In this document: positions 6,848 through 13,025 of the stretch, piece after piece
Position numbering within the stretch: position 1 is the stretch's first letter
Layout of the letters: the number at the start of each line of letters is the position of its first letter
NCBI GenBank assembly: GCA_020438665.1
Contig: JAGQUE010000058.1
Span: 1-13,203, forward strand
DNA: 13,203 bases
Source of the DNA: Nocardioidaceae bacterium
GTDB lineage: Bacteria > Actinomycetota > Actinomycetes > Propionibacteriales > Nocardioidaceae
Direction of reading: 5' to 3'
Translations under genes and position numbers: made by a program
The notes under the pieces: generated by a model
Told to the model about the DNA's origin: nothing
The model's input: only the letters and a program-made list of their open reading frames with translations
Database searches by the model: none

Positions 6848-7072
6848 GCCATCAGACACAGTAGCCTCGAGCGACCTCGCTTCTTGGCATCGCGGTGGGG
6901 AATTGACAGCTCTGCTGGGGTCCCCGCCCAGGGCCGGGTGACTCTGATTGACGCACACCCCTAGTGGGTGGGCGGTGACACACGCCCATAGTGGGCGAAG
7001 TGACCGACGGTCGCATGGCCCAAGGACACGTGCAGACGAGTCGCCGTACGGCGTCGGGCAGTCAGGCTGGGG
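6848..7072. other. Non-coding stretch between the island and the UBP gene, with two tandem short hairpins
   Basis: I see no credible gene in this stretch. It contains two similar inverted repeats 27 bases apart: CACCC-CTAGT-GGGTG at 6956-6970 and CGCCC-ATAGT-GGGCG at 6983-6997. Each is followed by G-rich sequence ending in GTGAC. They could be paired operator sites or a double-hairpin terminator for the UBP gene, which ends at 7073 on the minus strand. The base composition shift from the lower-G+C island to the high-G+C flank occurs about here. Confidence 0.45.
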
Positions 7073-7420
7073 TCAGTGCAGATGCTGCTGCCAGTCGGTG
7101 GGGACGCGGCCGACAGGTCCGGGGACGGGCTGGTCGACGGGATGGCTCTGCGGGTCGGCCAGTCGGGGGCCATCGACATAGGTCTGGCGCTGGTAGTCCC
7201 AGAACCAGTCCTCGCCCGGCTCGAAGCTGCGCACAAAGGGGTGCCCGGTCTGCGCCGCATGGTGGCTGGCGTGTTGGCCAGGCGAGGAGTCGCAACAGCC
7301 GATGTGGCCGCATTGTGCGCAGCGACGCAGGTGCAGCCACCAGCCTGCCGAGTCCTCGCACTCGGCGCAGCCGGTTCCGCTGGGCACGGCCGTCAGGTCG
7401 ACTCCCGGTGGGGTGGCCAT
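7073..7420 (-). CDS. UBP-type zinc-finger protein
   Basis: The 115-aa protein carries a ubiquitin-carboxyl-terminal-hydrolase-type zinc finger (zf-UBP). Candidate zinc ligands are Cys18 and Cys21 (CAEC), Cys34 and Cys37 (CAQCGHIGCC), Cys42 or Cys43, and histidines in the segment GQHASHHAAQTGHP (residues 48-61). The finger's typical WLHLRRCAQCGHIGCCD core is plain. GGGAGG five bases upstream supports ATG 7420. A much longer frame upstream on this strand is only the antisense of the flavoprotein gene. Bacteria with this domain generally lack ubiquitin, so the ligand is unknown; it may recognise a free C-terminal tail. It is divergent from the flavoprotein at 7577, a pairing I recall from other actinomycetes, which suggests a shared redox or stress role. 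Confidence 0.9.
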   Translation of the reverse strand: MATPPGVDLTAVPSGTGCAECEDSAGWWLHLRRCAQCGHIGCCDSSPGQHASHHAAQTGHPFVRSFEPGEDWFWDYQRQTYVDGPRLADPQSHPVDQPVPGPVGRVPTDWQQHLH

Positions 7421-7520
7421 GGGATCCTCCCGTCCTCGTTCGCTGTGCGCCCCGACCGGCCGGACCGGCCAGGCGCACGTGCTCGGACCGCCATTGTTAC
7501 CCCGGCCGCCTCGGGCTCGT

Positions 7521-7557
7521 CCTCCTCGCGGCCTACGTCGACGCTTCGGCGAGGAGG
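7521..7557. promoter_or_regulatory. Nine-base inverted repeat in the UBP/flavoprotein intergenic region
   Basis: CCTCCTCGC at 7521-7529 is perfectly repeated in inverted form at 7549-7557, around 19 bases. The right arm overlaps the -35/spacer zone of the proposed flavoprotein promoter. It lies between divergent genes, so it may be an operator serving either or both. Confidence 0.4.
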
Positions 7558-7573
7558 CGGCCCGACCTAGGCT
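7545..7573 (+). promoter_or_regulatory. Candidate leaderless promoter of the flavoprotein gene
   Basis: TAGGCT at 7568-7573 fits the actinobacterial -10 pattern TANNNT, with TTCGGC at 7545-7550 as a weak -35, spacer 17. The GTG at 7580 lies six bases past the -10, where transcription should begin. The mRNA may therefore be leaderless. No Shine-Dalgarno precedes either GTG (7577 or 7580). Confidence 0.5.
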
Positions 7574-7576
7574 GAC

Positions 7577-9295
7577 GTGGTGGCAGGCGACCCCGCGATC
7601 ATCCTCGTGTCCAGCGACCACGGCGACGTACTCCTCGAGGAGTTCCAGAGCCGCTATGGGCGCGACTACGACCTCCGTGTGACCCGCAGCGCGGCTGACG
7701 CGGAGGCGGTCGCGCAGGAGCTGTGTGACCGCGGCGGCCTGGTAGCGCTGTTCGTCAGCGACTCGCGGCTGCCTGACGTGGATCACATCTTCGAGGCGTT
7801 GCACCGGTGGCGTCAGGTGGTGCCCAATGCCCGCAAGGTGATCGCCGCCCACTGGGACCACTTCGTGGCGGACGGTCCGGCTCTGCGAGTGGGGCTGGCG
7901 AAGGGGAAGTACGACGCCTATCTGCTGATGCCGCGAGGCCGCCGCGATGAGGAGTTCCACAACGCGATCACCGATCTCCTCTCCGACTGGGGCTCGACCG
8001 TGCCGCAGCCCGAGGTCGTCACCGCCAAGATCCTCTCGCCCGTGCACGACGCGCTCACCATGGCGATCCGCGACTTCCTGGATCGGATGGGGATGCAGAA
8101 CAAGGTCTGGGACCCCGCCGACCCGGAGATCCAGGGCTACCTCGACATGATCAAGACCGAGCTCGGCGTGGAGGAGCTGCGCTATCCCGTGGTGTACGCC
8201 GCCAACCGGGTGCCGATCCAGGCGACCAGCGTCCGCGACGTCGCGGTGTCGATCTATGGTCGGCCTGCCGACTTCACGGTCGACGGCGTCGTCGACCTGG
8301 CGATCGTCGGCGGTGGCCCGGCGGGCCTCGCGGCGGCCGTCTATGGCGCCTCGGAAGGGCTCTCGGTCGTGGTGCTGGAGGCCGAGGCGATCGGCGGTCA
8401 GGCGGGGACCAGCTCGATGATCCGCAACTACCTCGGGTTCCCACGCGGGATCTCGGGCATGCGGCTGGCCCAGCGCGCCCGCAACCAGGCGCTGCGCTTC
8501 GGCACGGACTTCTTCACCGGCTGGGAGGTCAACGCGCTGGTCCCCGGGACGGACGGTGCGCCGCACCAGCTGTGCACCGACGGCGGCGACGTCCGTGCCC
8601 GGGCCGTCCTGGTGGCCAACGGGGTGGCCTACCGCAAGCTGGGCGTCCCCCCGCTCGAGGAGCTGGTCGGCGCCGGTGTCAACTATGGCGCCGCGATGAC
8701 CGCCGCGCGCGAGATGGAGGGGTACGACGTGGTCGTGGTCGGCGGTGGGAACTCCGCCGGCCAGGCGGCACTGCACCTGGCCAGGTTCGCCAGCTCGGTC
8801 ACCATCGTCATCCGCCGGCCGGGTCTGGAGGAGACCATGTCGCACTACCTGATCGACGAGATCAGCTATAACGACCGGATCCGTGTCCTCCCGGGCACGC
8901 GCGTGGTCGACGGCGGCGGTGAGGGGCGGCTCGAGTGGCTGTGCCTGGAGGACACCCACACCGGGGCGCGCACCACGAAGCAGGCCCGTGGCCTGTTCCT
9001 CCTGTTGGGTGCCGAGCCGCGATGCGAGTGGCTACCGCCCGAGCTGGCCCGCGACCGCAACGGCTTCGTCCTCACCGGTCGCGACGTGCCCCGAGAGAAG
9101 TGGCTCGACGGTCTGCCGCCGGCCAACCTGGCCACCACCGTCCCCGGTGTGTTCGCCGCCGGGGACATCCGGTCAGGCTCGATGAAACGGGTCGCCGCCG
9201 CCAGCGGCGAAGGCGCCTCCGTCGTACCCCTGGTGCACGCCTACCTCGCTCCGGCGCCGGACGACGACGTCAGCGCGGTCGCCCCGACCCCCTGA
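7577..9295 (+). CDS. Receiver-like/thioredoxin-reductase-fold flavoprotein without CxxC
   Basis: The 572-aa fusion begins with a degenerate receiver-like domain (residues 1-135). It has VSSDHGD where the acidic pair lies, FVSDSRLPD at the phospho-acceptor strand, and YLLMPRG where Lys-Pro is expected. A linker leads to a pyridine-nucleotide-disulfide-oxidoreductase fold. The FAD site VGGGPAG starts at residue 245, GGQAGTSSMIRNYLGFP follows, the NADPH site VVGGGNSAGQ has its first glycine at 389, and the second FAD motif is AAGDIRSGSMKRVAAASGEGA. The redox CxxC of true thioredoxin reductases (GVxACATCDG) is replaced by GVNYGAAMTAA near residues 367-377. Such genes are often named 'fused response regulator/thioredoxin-disulfide reductase', but this one cannot use the standard disulfide relay. 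It probably reduces another partner with NAD(P)H. Start GTG 7577 or 7580. Confidence 0.9.
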   Translation: MVAGDPAIILVSSDHGDVLLEEFQSRYGRDYDLRVTRSAADAEAVAQELCDRGGLVALFVSDSRLPDVDHIFEALHRWRQVVPNARKVIAAHWDHFVADGPALRVGLAKGKYDAYLLMPRGRRDEEFHNAITDLLSDWGSTVPQPEVVTAKILSPVHDALTMAIRDFLDRMGMQNKVWDPADPEIQGYLDMIKTELGVEELRYPVVYAANRVPIQATSVRDVAVSIYGRPADFTVDGVVDLAIVGGGPAGLAAAVYGASEGLSVVVLEAEAIGGQAGTSSMIRNYLGFPRGISGMRLAQRARNQALRFGTDFFTGWEVNALVPGTDGAPHQLCTDGGDVRARAVLVANGVAYRKLGVPPLEELVGAGVNYGAAMTAAREMEGYDVVVVGGGNSAGQAALHLARFASSVTIVIRRPGLEETMSHYLIDEISYNDRIRVLPGTRVVDGGGEGRLEWLCLEDTHTGARTTKQARGLFLLLGAEPRCEWLPPELARDRNGFVLTGRDVPREKWLDGLPPANLATTVPGVFAAGDIRSGSMKRVAAASGEGASVVPLVHAYLAPAPDDDVSAVAPTP

Positions 9296-9615
9296 CCCGG
9301 TGAGCGAGAAACCCTCCAGGCCGCACATCGCGGGCGTCCGACCTGAATGGGTGCCCTGACGTGGTGCGGGACGGAGTCGGTCAGTGGTCGCTCGGGGCGA
9401 ACGACGAACTTCGCAGCGCCGTCGCCCTCGACGCCGGCCAATCTCCACGTCCCCGGCGTCGTCCGTCGCCCGGTCAGCAGGAAGCCACGCTCGACGTCGA
9501 CCCGTGCTGCCTCTAGCGCGAGGACGACACCTCGCCCGTGCTCGAGGCCCTGCTCGACTCGATGCGCGCCACCGCCCCCACGATCACACGGTCACGCTGG
9601 CTCCTGGTCCGTCGG
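9296..9615. other. 320-base gap between convergent genes, no confident gene
   Basis: The gap separates the stops of the flavoprotein (plus) and the desaturase (minus). On the minus strand a frame without any ATG or GTG start runs from about 9595 to 9241 and has protein-like passages (RVDVERGFLLTGRR; GVEGDGAAKFVVRPERPLTD). On the plus strand, another frame shows coding-like third positions but is broken by TAG at 9514. Either could be the remains of a lost gene. I saw no strong terminator hairpin. Confidence 0.35.
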
Positions 9616-10539
9616 CTAGCCCTGGCGCGCCGCGCGCTTGGCGTCGGCTGCCTCGCGCTGCTCGACGAACCGCGTGGCGGCCTCGTCGAGCGCGGCGATC
9701 GCAGCGACGAGCTCGTCGCGGGCGCGCTCGCCCTCCTCGTCGAGGTTCTCCAGCTCGAGCAGCCGCCACTGGCGGACCAGCGGCATCACGATGTCGTCGT
9801 GGTGGATGCGCAGGTCATAGATGCCCGCACGGGCCATCTGGACGGCCTTGCGGGAGAAGCCGGGGATCACCGAGCCGGGCATCTGGAAGCCGATCACTTC
9901 GTCTGCGATGGCGCGCATCGTTGGCCCCGGCACCAGCTCGAGCGCGGCCTCGACGATGTTGCGATAGAAGATCATGTGCAGGTTCTCGTCCTTGGCGACG
10001 CGGGCGAGCAGACGCTCGGCAACCGGGTCGCCGGTTACCTTGCCGGTGTTGCGGTGGGAGATCCGGGTCGCGAGCTCCTGGAACGAGACATAGGCACACA
10101 CGTGCAGCAACGGCTTCTCGCCGGTGTCGAAGCCGTGCTCCATGGTCTGCATCCGAGCCCGCTCGAGCTCGTCCGGGTCGACGCCGCGCGTCACGAGGAG
10201 ATAGTCGCGGATGCAGAACGCGTGGCGACCCTCCTCCGCGGTCCACCTGTTCACCCACACGCCCCAGGCGCTCTCGCGGCCGAACGCCCGCTCGACCTCC
10301 CGGTGATAGCTCGGCAGGTTGTCCTCGGTCAGCAGGTTGACCTCGAGCGCCGTACGAGCGATCGGCGAGAGCGTCGACTGCTCCACCGACCACGGCTCCC
10401 CGTCGAGCAGCGCGAAGTTGCGGCCCTCCGCCCAGGGGACATAGTCGTGCGGCATCCACTCCTGGGCGACCCCGAGATGGCGGTTGAGGTTGTCCTCGAC
10501 GGTGGGGGCCAGCTCCTTGAGGAGCATCTGGGTGTCCAT
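9616..10539 (-). CDS. Soluble acyl-ACP desaturase (diiron, fatty acid desaturase type 2)
   Basis: The 307-aa protein introduces a double bond into acyl carried on ACP (or a related carrier), using O2 and reduced ferredoxin, in the cytoplasm. The diiron ligand pattern of the plant-type/DesA family is complete. A helix with Glu66 and Glu72 (LEVNLLTEDNLPSYH) is followed by Glu103-x-x-His106 (AEEGRH). Glu155 lies in VSFQELATRISH, and Glu185-x-x-His188 in KDENLH. The length fits the actinobacterial family (roughly 275-340). ATG 10539 opens MDTQMLLKELAPTVE, the usual N-terminus; the ribosome-binding site (AAGCCGAG) is weak, and the frame's upstream extension has no support. An iron box lies 32 bases upstream, so expression is probably iron-responsive. 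The gene follows the cupin gene on the same strand at 100 bases. Confidence 0.92.
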   Translation of the reverse strand: MDTQMLLKELAPTVEDNLNRHLGVAQEWMPHDYVPWAEGRNFALLDGEPWSVEQSTLSPIARTALEVNLLTEDNLPSYHREVERAFGRESAWGVWVNRWTAEEGRHAFCIRDYLLVTRGVDPDELERARMQTMEHGFDTGEKPLLHVCAYVSFQELATRISHRNTGKVTGDPVAERLLARVAKDENLHMIFYRNIVEAALELVPGPTMRAIADEVIGFQMPGSVIPGFSRKAVQMARAGIYDLRIHHDDIVMPLVRQWRLLELENLDEEGERARDELVAAIAALDEAATRFVEQREAADAKRAARQG

Positions 10540-10570
10540 GTCTCGGCTTAGCACGCCAACGGGCTCAGGG

Positions 10571-10589
10571 ATAGGCCTGGCTAACCTAA
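10571..10589 (-). promoter_or_regulatory. Candidate IdeR/DtxR iron box upstream of the desaturase
   Basis: The plus-strand sequence ATAGGCCTGGCTAACCTAA matches 15 of 19 positions of the IdeR/DtxR consensus TTAGGTTAGGCTAACCTAA, with the right half perfect. On the coding (minus) strand the perfect half reads TTAGGTTAG and contains a TAGGTT hexamer that can serve as a -10. Binding of the iron-loaded regulator would then cover the promoter. The target encodes a diiron enzyme, which fits iron-dependent control. Confidence 0.65.
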
Positions 10590-10639
10590 GTTTGGGTCGG
10601 CCCGGCGTGGCGATGAGCCGACGGGCGCGCCGCGCTGGG

Positions 10640-11152
10640 TCACTCCGGGATGGGCGGACCGACCACGTCAAGGCCATAGCGAGGCCCGACCTCGTTCCAC
10701 CGCCCGATCTCCTCGGCCAGGGCCAGGCCTTCGCCCGCCTCGGGCAGGCGCATCGCCTCGGCGGGGACGCCGACCTCGTCATAGAGGTCGAGGAGCCCGC
10801 CGGGCACGGTCAGTGCGACGAAGCGCGCGGGTGCGTCACCGCGGATGCGGAAGGCATGGGGGAGACCGCGGGGCAGATACATGAACCAGCCGGCCGACAG
10901 CTCATAGGTCTGGTCGCCGGCCACATAGGTCATCTGTCCGTCGAGGAGATAGAACGCCTCGGCCTCGTGGTGGTGCCGGTGCAGGGGAGTCGCGACCCCG
11001 GGCGGCTGTGTCAACAGGGCCACGCCCAGCGAACCGGCTGTCTGTTGGGGTCCGGCGAGATGCTCGAAGAGCGAGCCCATCGCCCAGGTGCCGCGTCCGG
11101 AGCCGGGTCCACATGCCACAACCACGTCGGATTGGTCGTTGTTGCTCATCAT
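10640..11152 (-). CDS. Single-domain cupin protein
   Basis: This 170-aa protein contains both cupin signatures almost exactly. Motif 1 runs from Gly52 through His58-x-His60 and Glu65 to Gly72 (TPLHRHHHEAEAFYLLDG). Motif 2 runs from Gly88 through Pro94-x-Gly96 to His99 (GWFMYLPRGLPH), with Ile in place of the final Asn. His58, His60, Glu65 and His99 form a complete 3-His-1-Glu metal site, so it is probably a metal-binding enzyme or small-molecule sensor; the substrate is not readable. GAGGTGG lies six bases before ATG 11152; ATG 11149 is a close alternative. The gene is divergent from a TetR regulator across 36-60 bases containing a perfect inverted repeat, so it is the likely regulated target. 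Confidence 0.88.
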   Translation of the reverse strand: MMSNNDQSDVVVACGPGSGRGTWAMGSLFEHLAGPQQTAGSLGVALLTQPPGVATPLHRHHHEAEAFYLLDGQMTYVAGDQTYELSAGWFMYLPRGLPHAFRIRGDAPARFVALTVPGGLLDLYDEVGVPAEAMRLPEAGEGLALAEEIGRWNEVGPRYGLDVVGPPIPE

Positions 11153-11170
11153 GACGCACCACCTCAGTTG

Positions 11171-11189
11171 ATCCGAATTGACTTCGGAT
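11171..11189. promoter_or_regulatory. Perfect 7-5-7 inverted repeat, likely TetR operator
   Basis: ATCCGAA at 11171-11177 and TTCGGAT at 11183-11189 are perfect inverted arms around TTGAC. The site lies between the divergent cupin and tetR starts and covers the TTGACT -35-like hexamer facing tetR. This is the expected geometry for TetR autoregulation together with control of the cupin gene. Confidence 0.65.
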
Positions 11190-11204
11190 GAATATTGTTA
11201 AGGT
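11178..11204 (+). promoter_or_regulatory. Candidate leaderless promoter of tetR
   Basis: TTGACT at 11178-11183 and TAAGGT at 11199-11204 (pattern TANNNT) are separated by 15 bases, slightly short. GTG 11212 begins seven bases after the -10, at the expected transcription start. The first ATG, at 11188, lies between the -35 and -10 and so would not be transcribed from this promoter. Confidence 0.5.
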
Positions 11205-11211
11205 AGGCCTC

Positions 11212-11856
11212 GTGGTCGACCCGGTCAAGCCCCGCAGATATGACTCCCCGGCTCGTCGTCGGCAGGCCGAGGCGACGCGTCGAGCGGTCCTCCGCGCCGC
11301 GCGCGACCTCTTCACCGCACAGGGCTACGCCGACACCTCGGTGACCGAGGTGGCCCGCCGCGCCGGCGTCTCGGTCGACACCGTCTATGCGAGCGTGGGC
11401 CGCAAACCCCAGCTCCTGCTGGCCGTCCACGACATGATCCTGGCCTCCGCGGACGAGCCGCTCCCCTCGGCCGAGCGTGACTATGTCCGCCAGATCCAGC
11501 AGGCCACGACGGCCGAGGACAAGATCCGTCGCTATGCCGACGCGCTCGCCGAGCTGTTGCCTCGCACGGTCCCCCTCGACCTCGCCCTCCGCGAGGCTGG
11601 CACCACCGACCGGGAGTGCCGCGACCTCCGGGAGTCGATCAGCAGGCGACGCCGCGCCAACATGCGGCTGTTCGCCGGCGACCTGCGCAGCACCGGTCGC
11701 CTGCGGCCCGACCTCACCGACGACCAGGTCGCCGACGTGGTGTGGTCCATGAACTCACCGGAGTTCTTCCAGCTGCTCGCCGACGCCGGCTATCAGCCGC
11801 GGCAGTACGCCGACCTCGTCGCCGACATCTGGGGTCGCACGCTGCTCGCGCCCTGA
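11212..11856 (+). CDS. TetR-family transcriptional regulator
   Basis: The product is 214 aa from GTG 11212. The N-terminal DNA-binding domain is clear: helix RRAVLRAARDLFTAQGYADTSV, then the helix-turn-helix TEVARRAGVSVDTVYASVGRK and the usual QLLLAVHD extension. The C-terminal ligand/dimer domain (from about residue 80) is alpha-helical with no recognised subfamily. I choose GTG 11212 over ATG 11188 because the ATG falls inside the promoter and operator and adds residues (MNIVKVGL) unlike family N-termini. No Shine-Dalgarno precedes GTG 11212, consistent with a leaderless message. It is divergent from the cupin gene and probably represses it and itself through the 11171-11189 repeat. The inducer is unknown. 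Confidence 0.9.
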   Translation: MVDPVKPRRYDSPARRRQAEATRRAVLRAARDLFTAQGYADTSVTEVARRAGVSVDTVYASVGRKPQLLLAVHDMILASADEPLPSAERDYVRQIQQATTAEDKIRRYADALAELLPRTVPLDLALREAGTTDRECRDLRESISRRRRANMRLFAGDLRSTGRLRPDLTDDQVADVVWSMNSPEFFQLLADAGYQPRQYADLVADIWGRTLLAP

Positions 11857-11874
11857 GCCTGACGTGCGGTCCCA

Positions 11875-11893
11875 CGGCGACCCCCGGTCGCCG
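11875..11893 (+). terminator. Hairpin after tetR
   Basis: CGGCGACC at 11875-11882 and GGTCGCCG at 11886-11893 form a perfect 8-base stem with a CCC loop, beginning 18 bases after the tetR stop. There is no T tract, but such hairpins commonly end transcripts in actinomycetes. Confidence 0.6.
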
Positions 11894-12348
11894 TACGCCG
11901 TCCGTGCGATCGGCCGTGATTCTCGGAAGCCCTCCGTACCGCCGACGGCGGTGGCTCGGTCGTGGTCCGGAGCGGGGTGCTGAACGCCTATCCGGGCGGT
12001 CAGGTCAGCACGAGCTGTGGGATCCCGGTCTGGGCGCTCAGGCCTTCGACGAGGCCACCGGCTTCCCACACGAGGCCACCGGTCACGGCTGCGTTGCCTC
12101 TGCCTCGACGCGGTCGCCTGAGCCCGACCCCGGCGTCCGGACGACGTCGGCCACCCAGGGGCGCTGGCTCCCGAGCACGGCGATCACGTCGCGCTTGCTG
12201 AGCGGCGGACAGCCATCCTCCAGGCGGCAGGACCACAAGAGCCCTCGCGGGCCAGCTGCACGACGATCTCCTGGGTGAGGGCGCCCGCCGCCGCGCCCGC
12301 CAACATCTGCGTCGCTGGGCTGGTGGCGGGCCGAGCGGCTGCGCTTTC
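11894..12348. other. Intergenic stretch with possible gene remnants on the minus strand
   Basis: There is no intact gene here. On the minus strand a frame ending at about 12084 has a protein-like passage (CRLEDGCPPLSKRDVIAVLG; QRPWVADVVRTPG) but no ATG start. Its TGA overlaps a GTG, as GTGA, that opens a 28-codon frame ending at about 11999 (VTGGLVWEAGGLVEG...). A neighbouring frame holds MLAGAAAGALTQEIVVQLARE. Coding-looking pieces in different frames suggest a decayed gene. They may also be chance in high-G+C DNA. Confidence 0.3.
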
Positions 12349-12357
12349 ATGGCCGTC

Positions 12358-12975
12358 ATGAGACTCCTTCGCACGCTCAAGCCGTCGCCGTCGCCGTCGT
12401 TCGTCGTCGCGTCGCTCGCCCTGGTGGCCGCACTCAGCGGCACCGCCTATGCGGCCGGAGTCCTTCCGGTTCACAGCGTCGGCACGCCACAGCTCAAGGC
12501 AGGAGCGGTGACCTCGGCCAAGATCAAGGACGGCACGGTGAAGACCCGGGATCTCGCCGCGGGCGTGATCGCCACGACGACCGACACCAGCATGATGCTG
12601 GCCCGGATCAACGGCATCCCATCGACGTTCGACGTGCCGGTCAGCTATGGGGCGCCCGCGGGCACGTCGACTGCCAACGCCTCGCCGGACGCGGTCTCGA
12701 TGGTCTCGCCAGGGGTCGCCGCCACGGCATCAGACCTGGTCGTCGGGCTGACGGTTCCCGTCAGCAACAACTCGGATCGTCGGTTCACGCTGATGGTCAA
12801 CGGAGCGGAGAGCGCTCTCACCTGCACGGTCCCGGCCAACGGCTCCACCTGCGTGTCGACCGGCACGGCCGCCATCCCGGCAGGCGCCGACATCGTGATC
12901 CGTGCGGACCACACGGCGGCGTTCAACAGCCAGGCCACCGAGGCGCGGGTGAGCTTTGTGATGACCTCGAGCTAG
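12358..12975 (+). CDS. Secreted protein with signal peptide and SVGTxQLK-type repeat, unknown role
   Basis: This ~205-aa protein starts with a classical signal peptide: basic MRLLRTLKPS, the hydrophobic core FVVASLALVAALSG, and cleavage after TAYA. The mature N-terminus has the short tandem-like motif SVGTPQLKAGAVTSAKIKDGTVKTRDLAAG, which I recall from many actinobacterial exported proteins of unknown function. The remainder is Ser/Thr/Ala-rich and beta-strand-like (DLVVGLTVPVSNNSDRRFTLMVNG, ARVSFVMTS), with two cysteines (LTCTVPANGSTCV) that may form a disulfide outside the cell. ATG 12358 gives the usual MR(x)LRTLKPS start; ATG 12349 is possible, and neither has a clear ribosome-binding site. 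The TAG stop at 12973 is followed by a hairpin. The gene is convergent with typA. Function is not assigned. Confidence 0.8.
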   Translation: MRLLRTLKPSPSPSFVVASLALVAALSGTAYAAGVLPVHSVGTPQLKAGAVTSAKIKDGTVKTRDLAAGVIATTTDTSMMLARINGIPSTFDVPVSYGAPAGTSTANASPDAVSMVSPGVAATASDLVVGLTVPVSNNSDRRFTLMVNGAESALTCTVPANGSTCVSTGTAAIPAGADIVIRADHTAAFNSQATEARVSFVMTSS

Positions 12976-12979
12976 TTCG

Positions 12980-13010
12980 GGCCCCACGTCGCCCGGACCC
13001 CCGTGGCGCC
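12980..13010. terminator. Hairpin between the secreted-protein gene and typA
   Basis: GGCCCCACG at 12980-12988 pairs with CGTGGCGCC at 13002-13010 with one mismatch, around a 13-base loop. It sits between two convergent stop codons (12975 and 13026), so it could terminate both transcripts. There is no T tract. Confidence 0.5.
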
Positions 13011-13025
13011 AGGCGTCGAGACCGA

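Noticed and set aside
6956..6997. CRISPR-like array or attachment site
   Set aside because: There are only two units with imperfect identity and no spacer pattern. No tRNA gene or integrase lies nearby.
7421..8959. Very long open frame on the minus strand opposite the flavoprotein, continuous with the UBP gene
   Set aside because: It is repetitive in Arg/His/Asp/Val composition, as expected for the antisense of a high-G+C gene. The plus-strand frame carries clear FAD and NADPH motifs, and the UBP protein has its own ribosome-binding site at ATG 7420.
9538..10551. Long plus-strand frame opposite the desaturase
   Set aside because: The minus-strand frame has all diiron ligands. The plus-strand translation is low-complexity and matches nothing recognisable.
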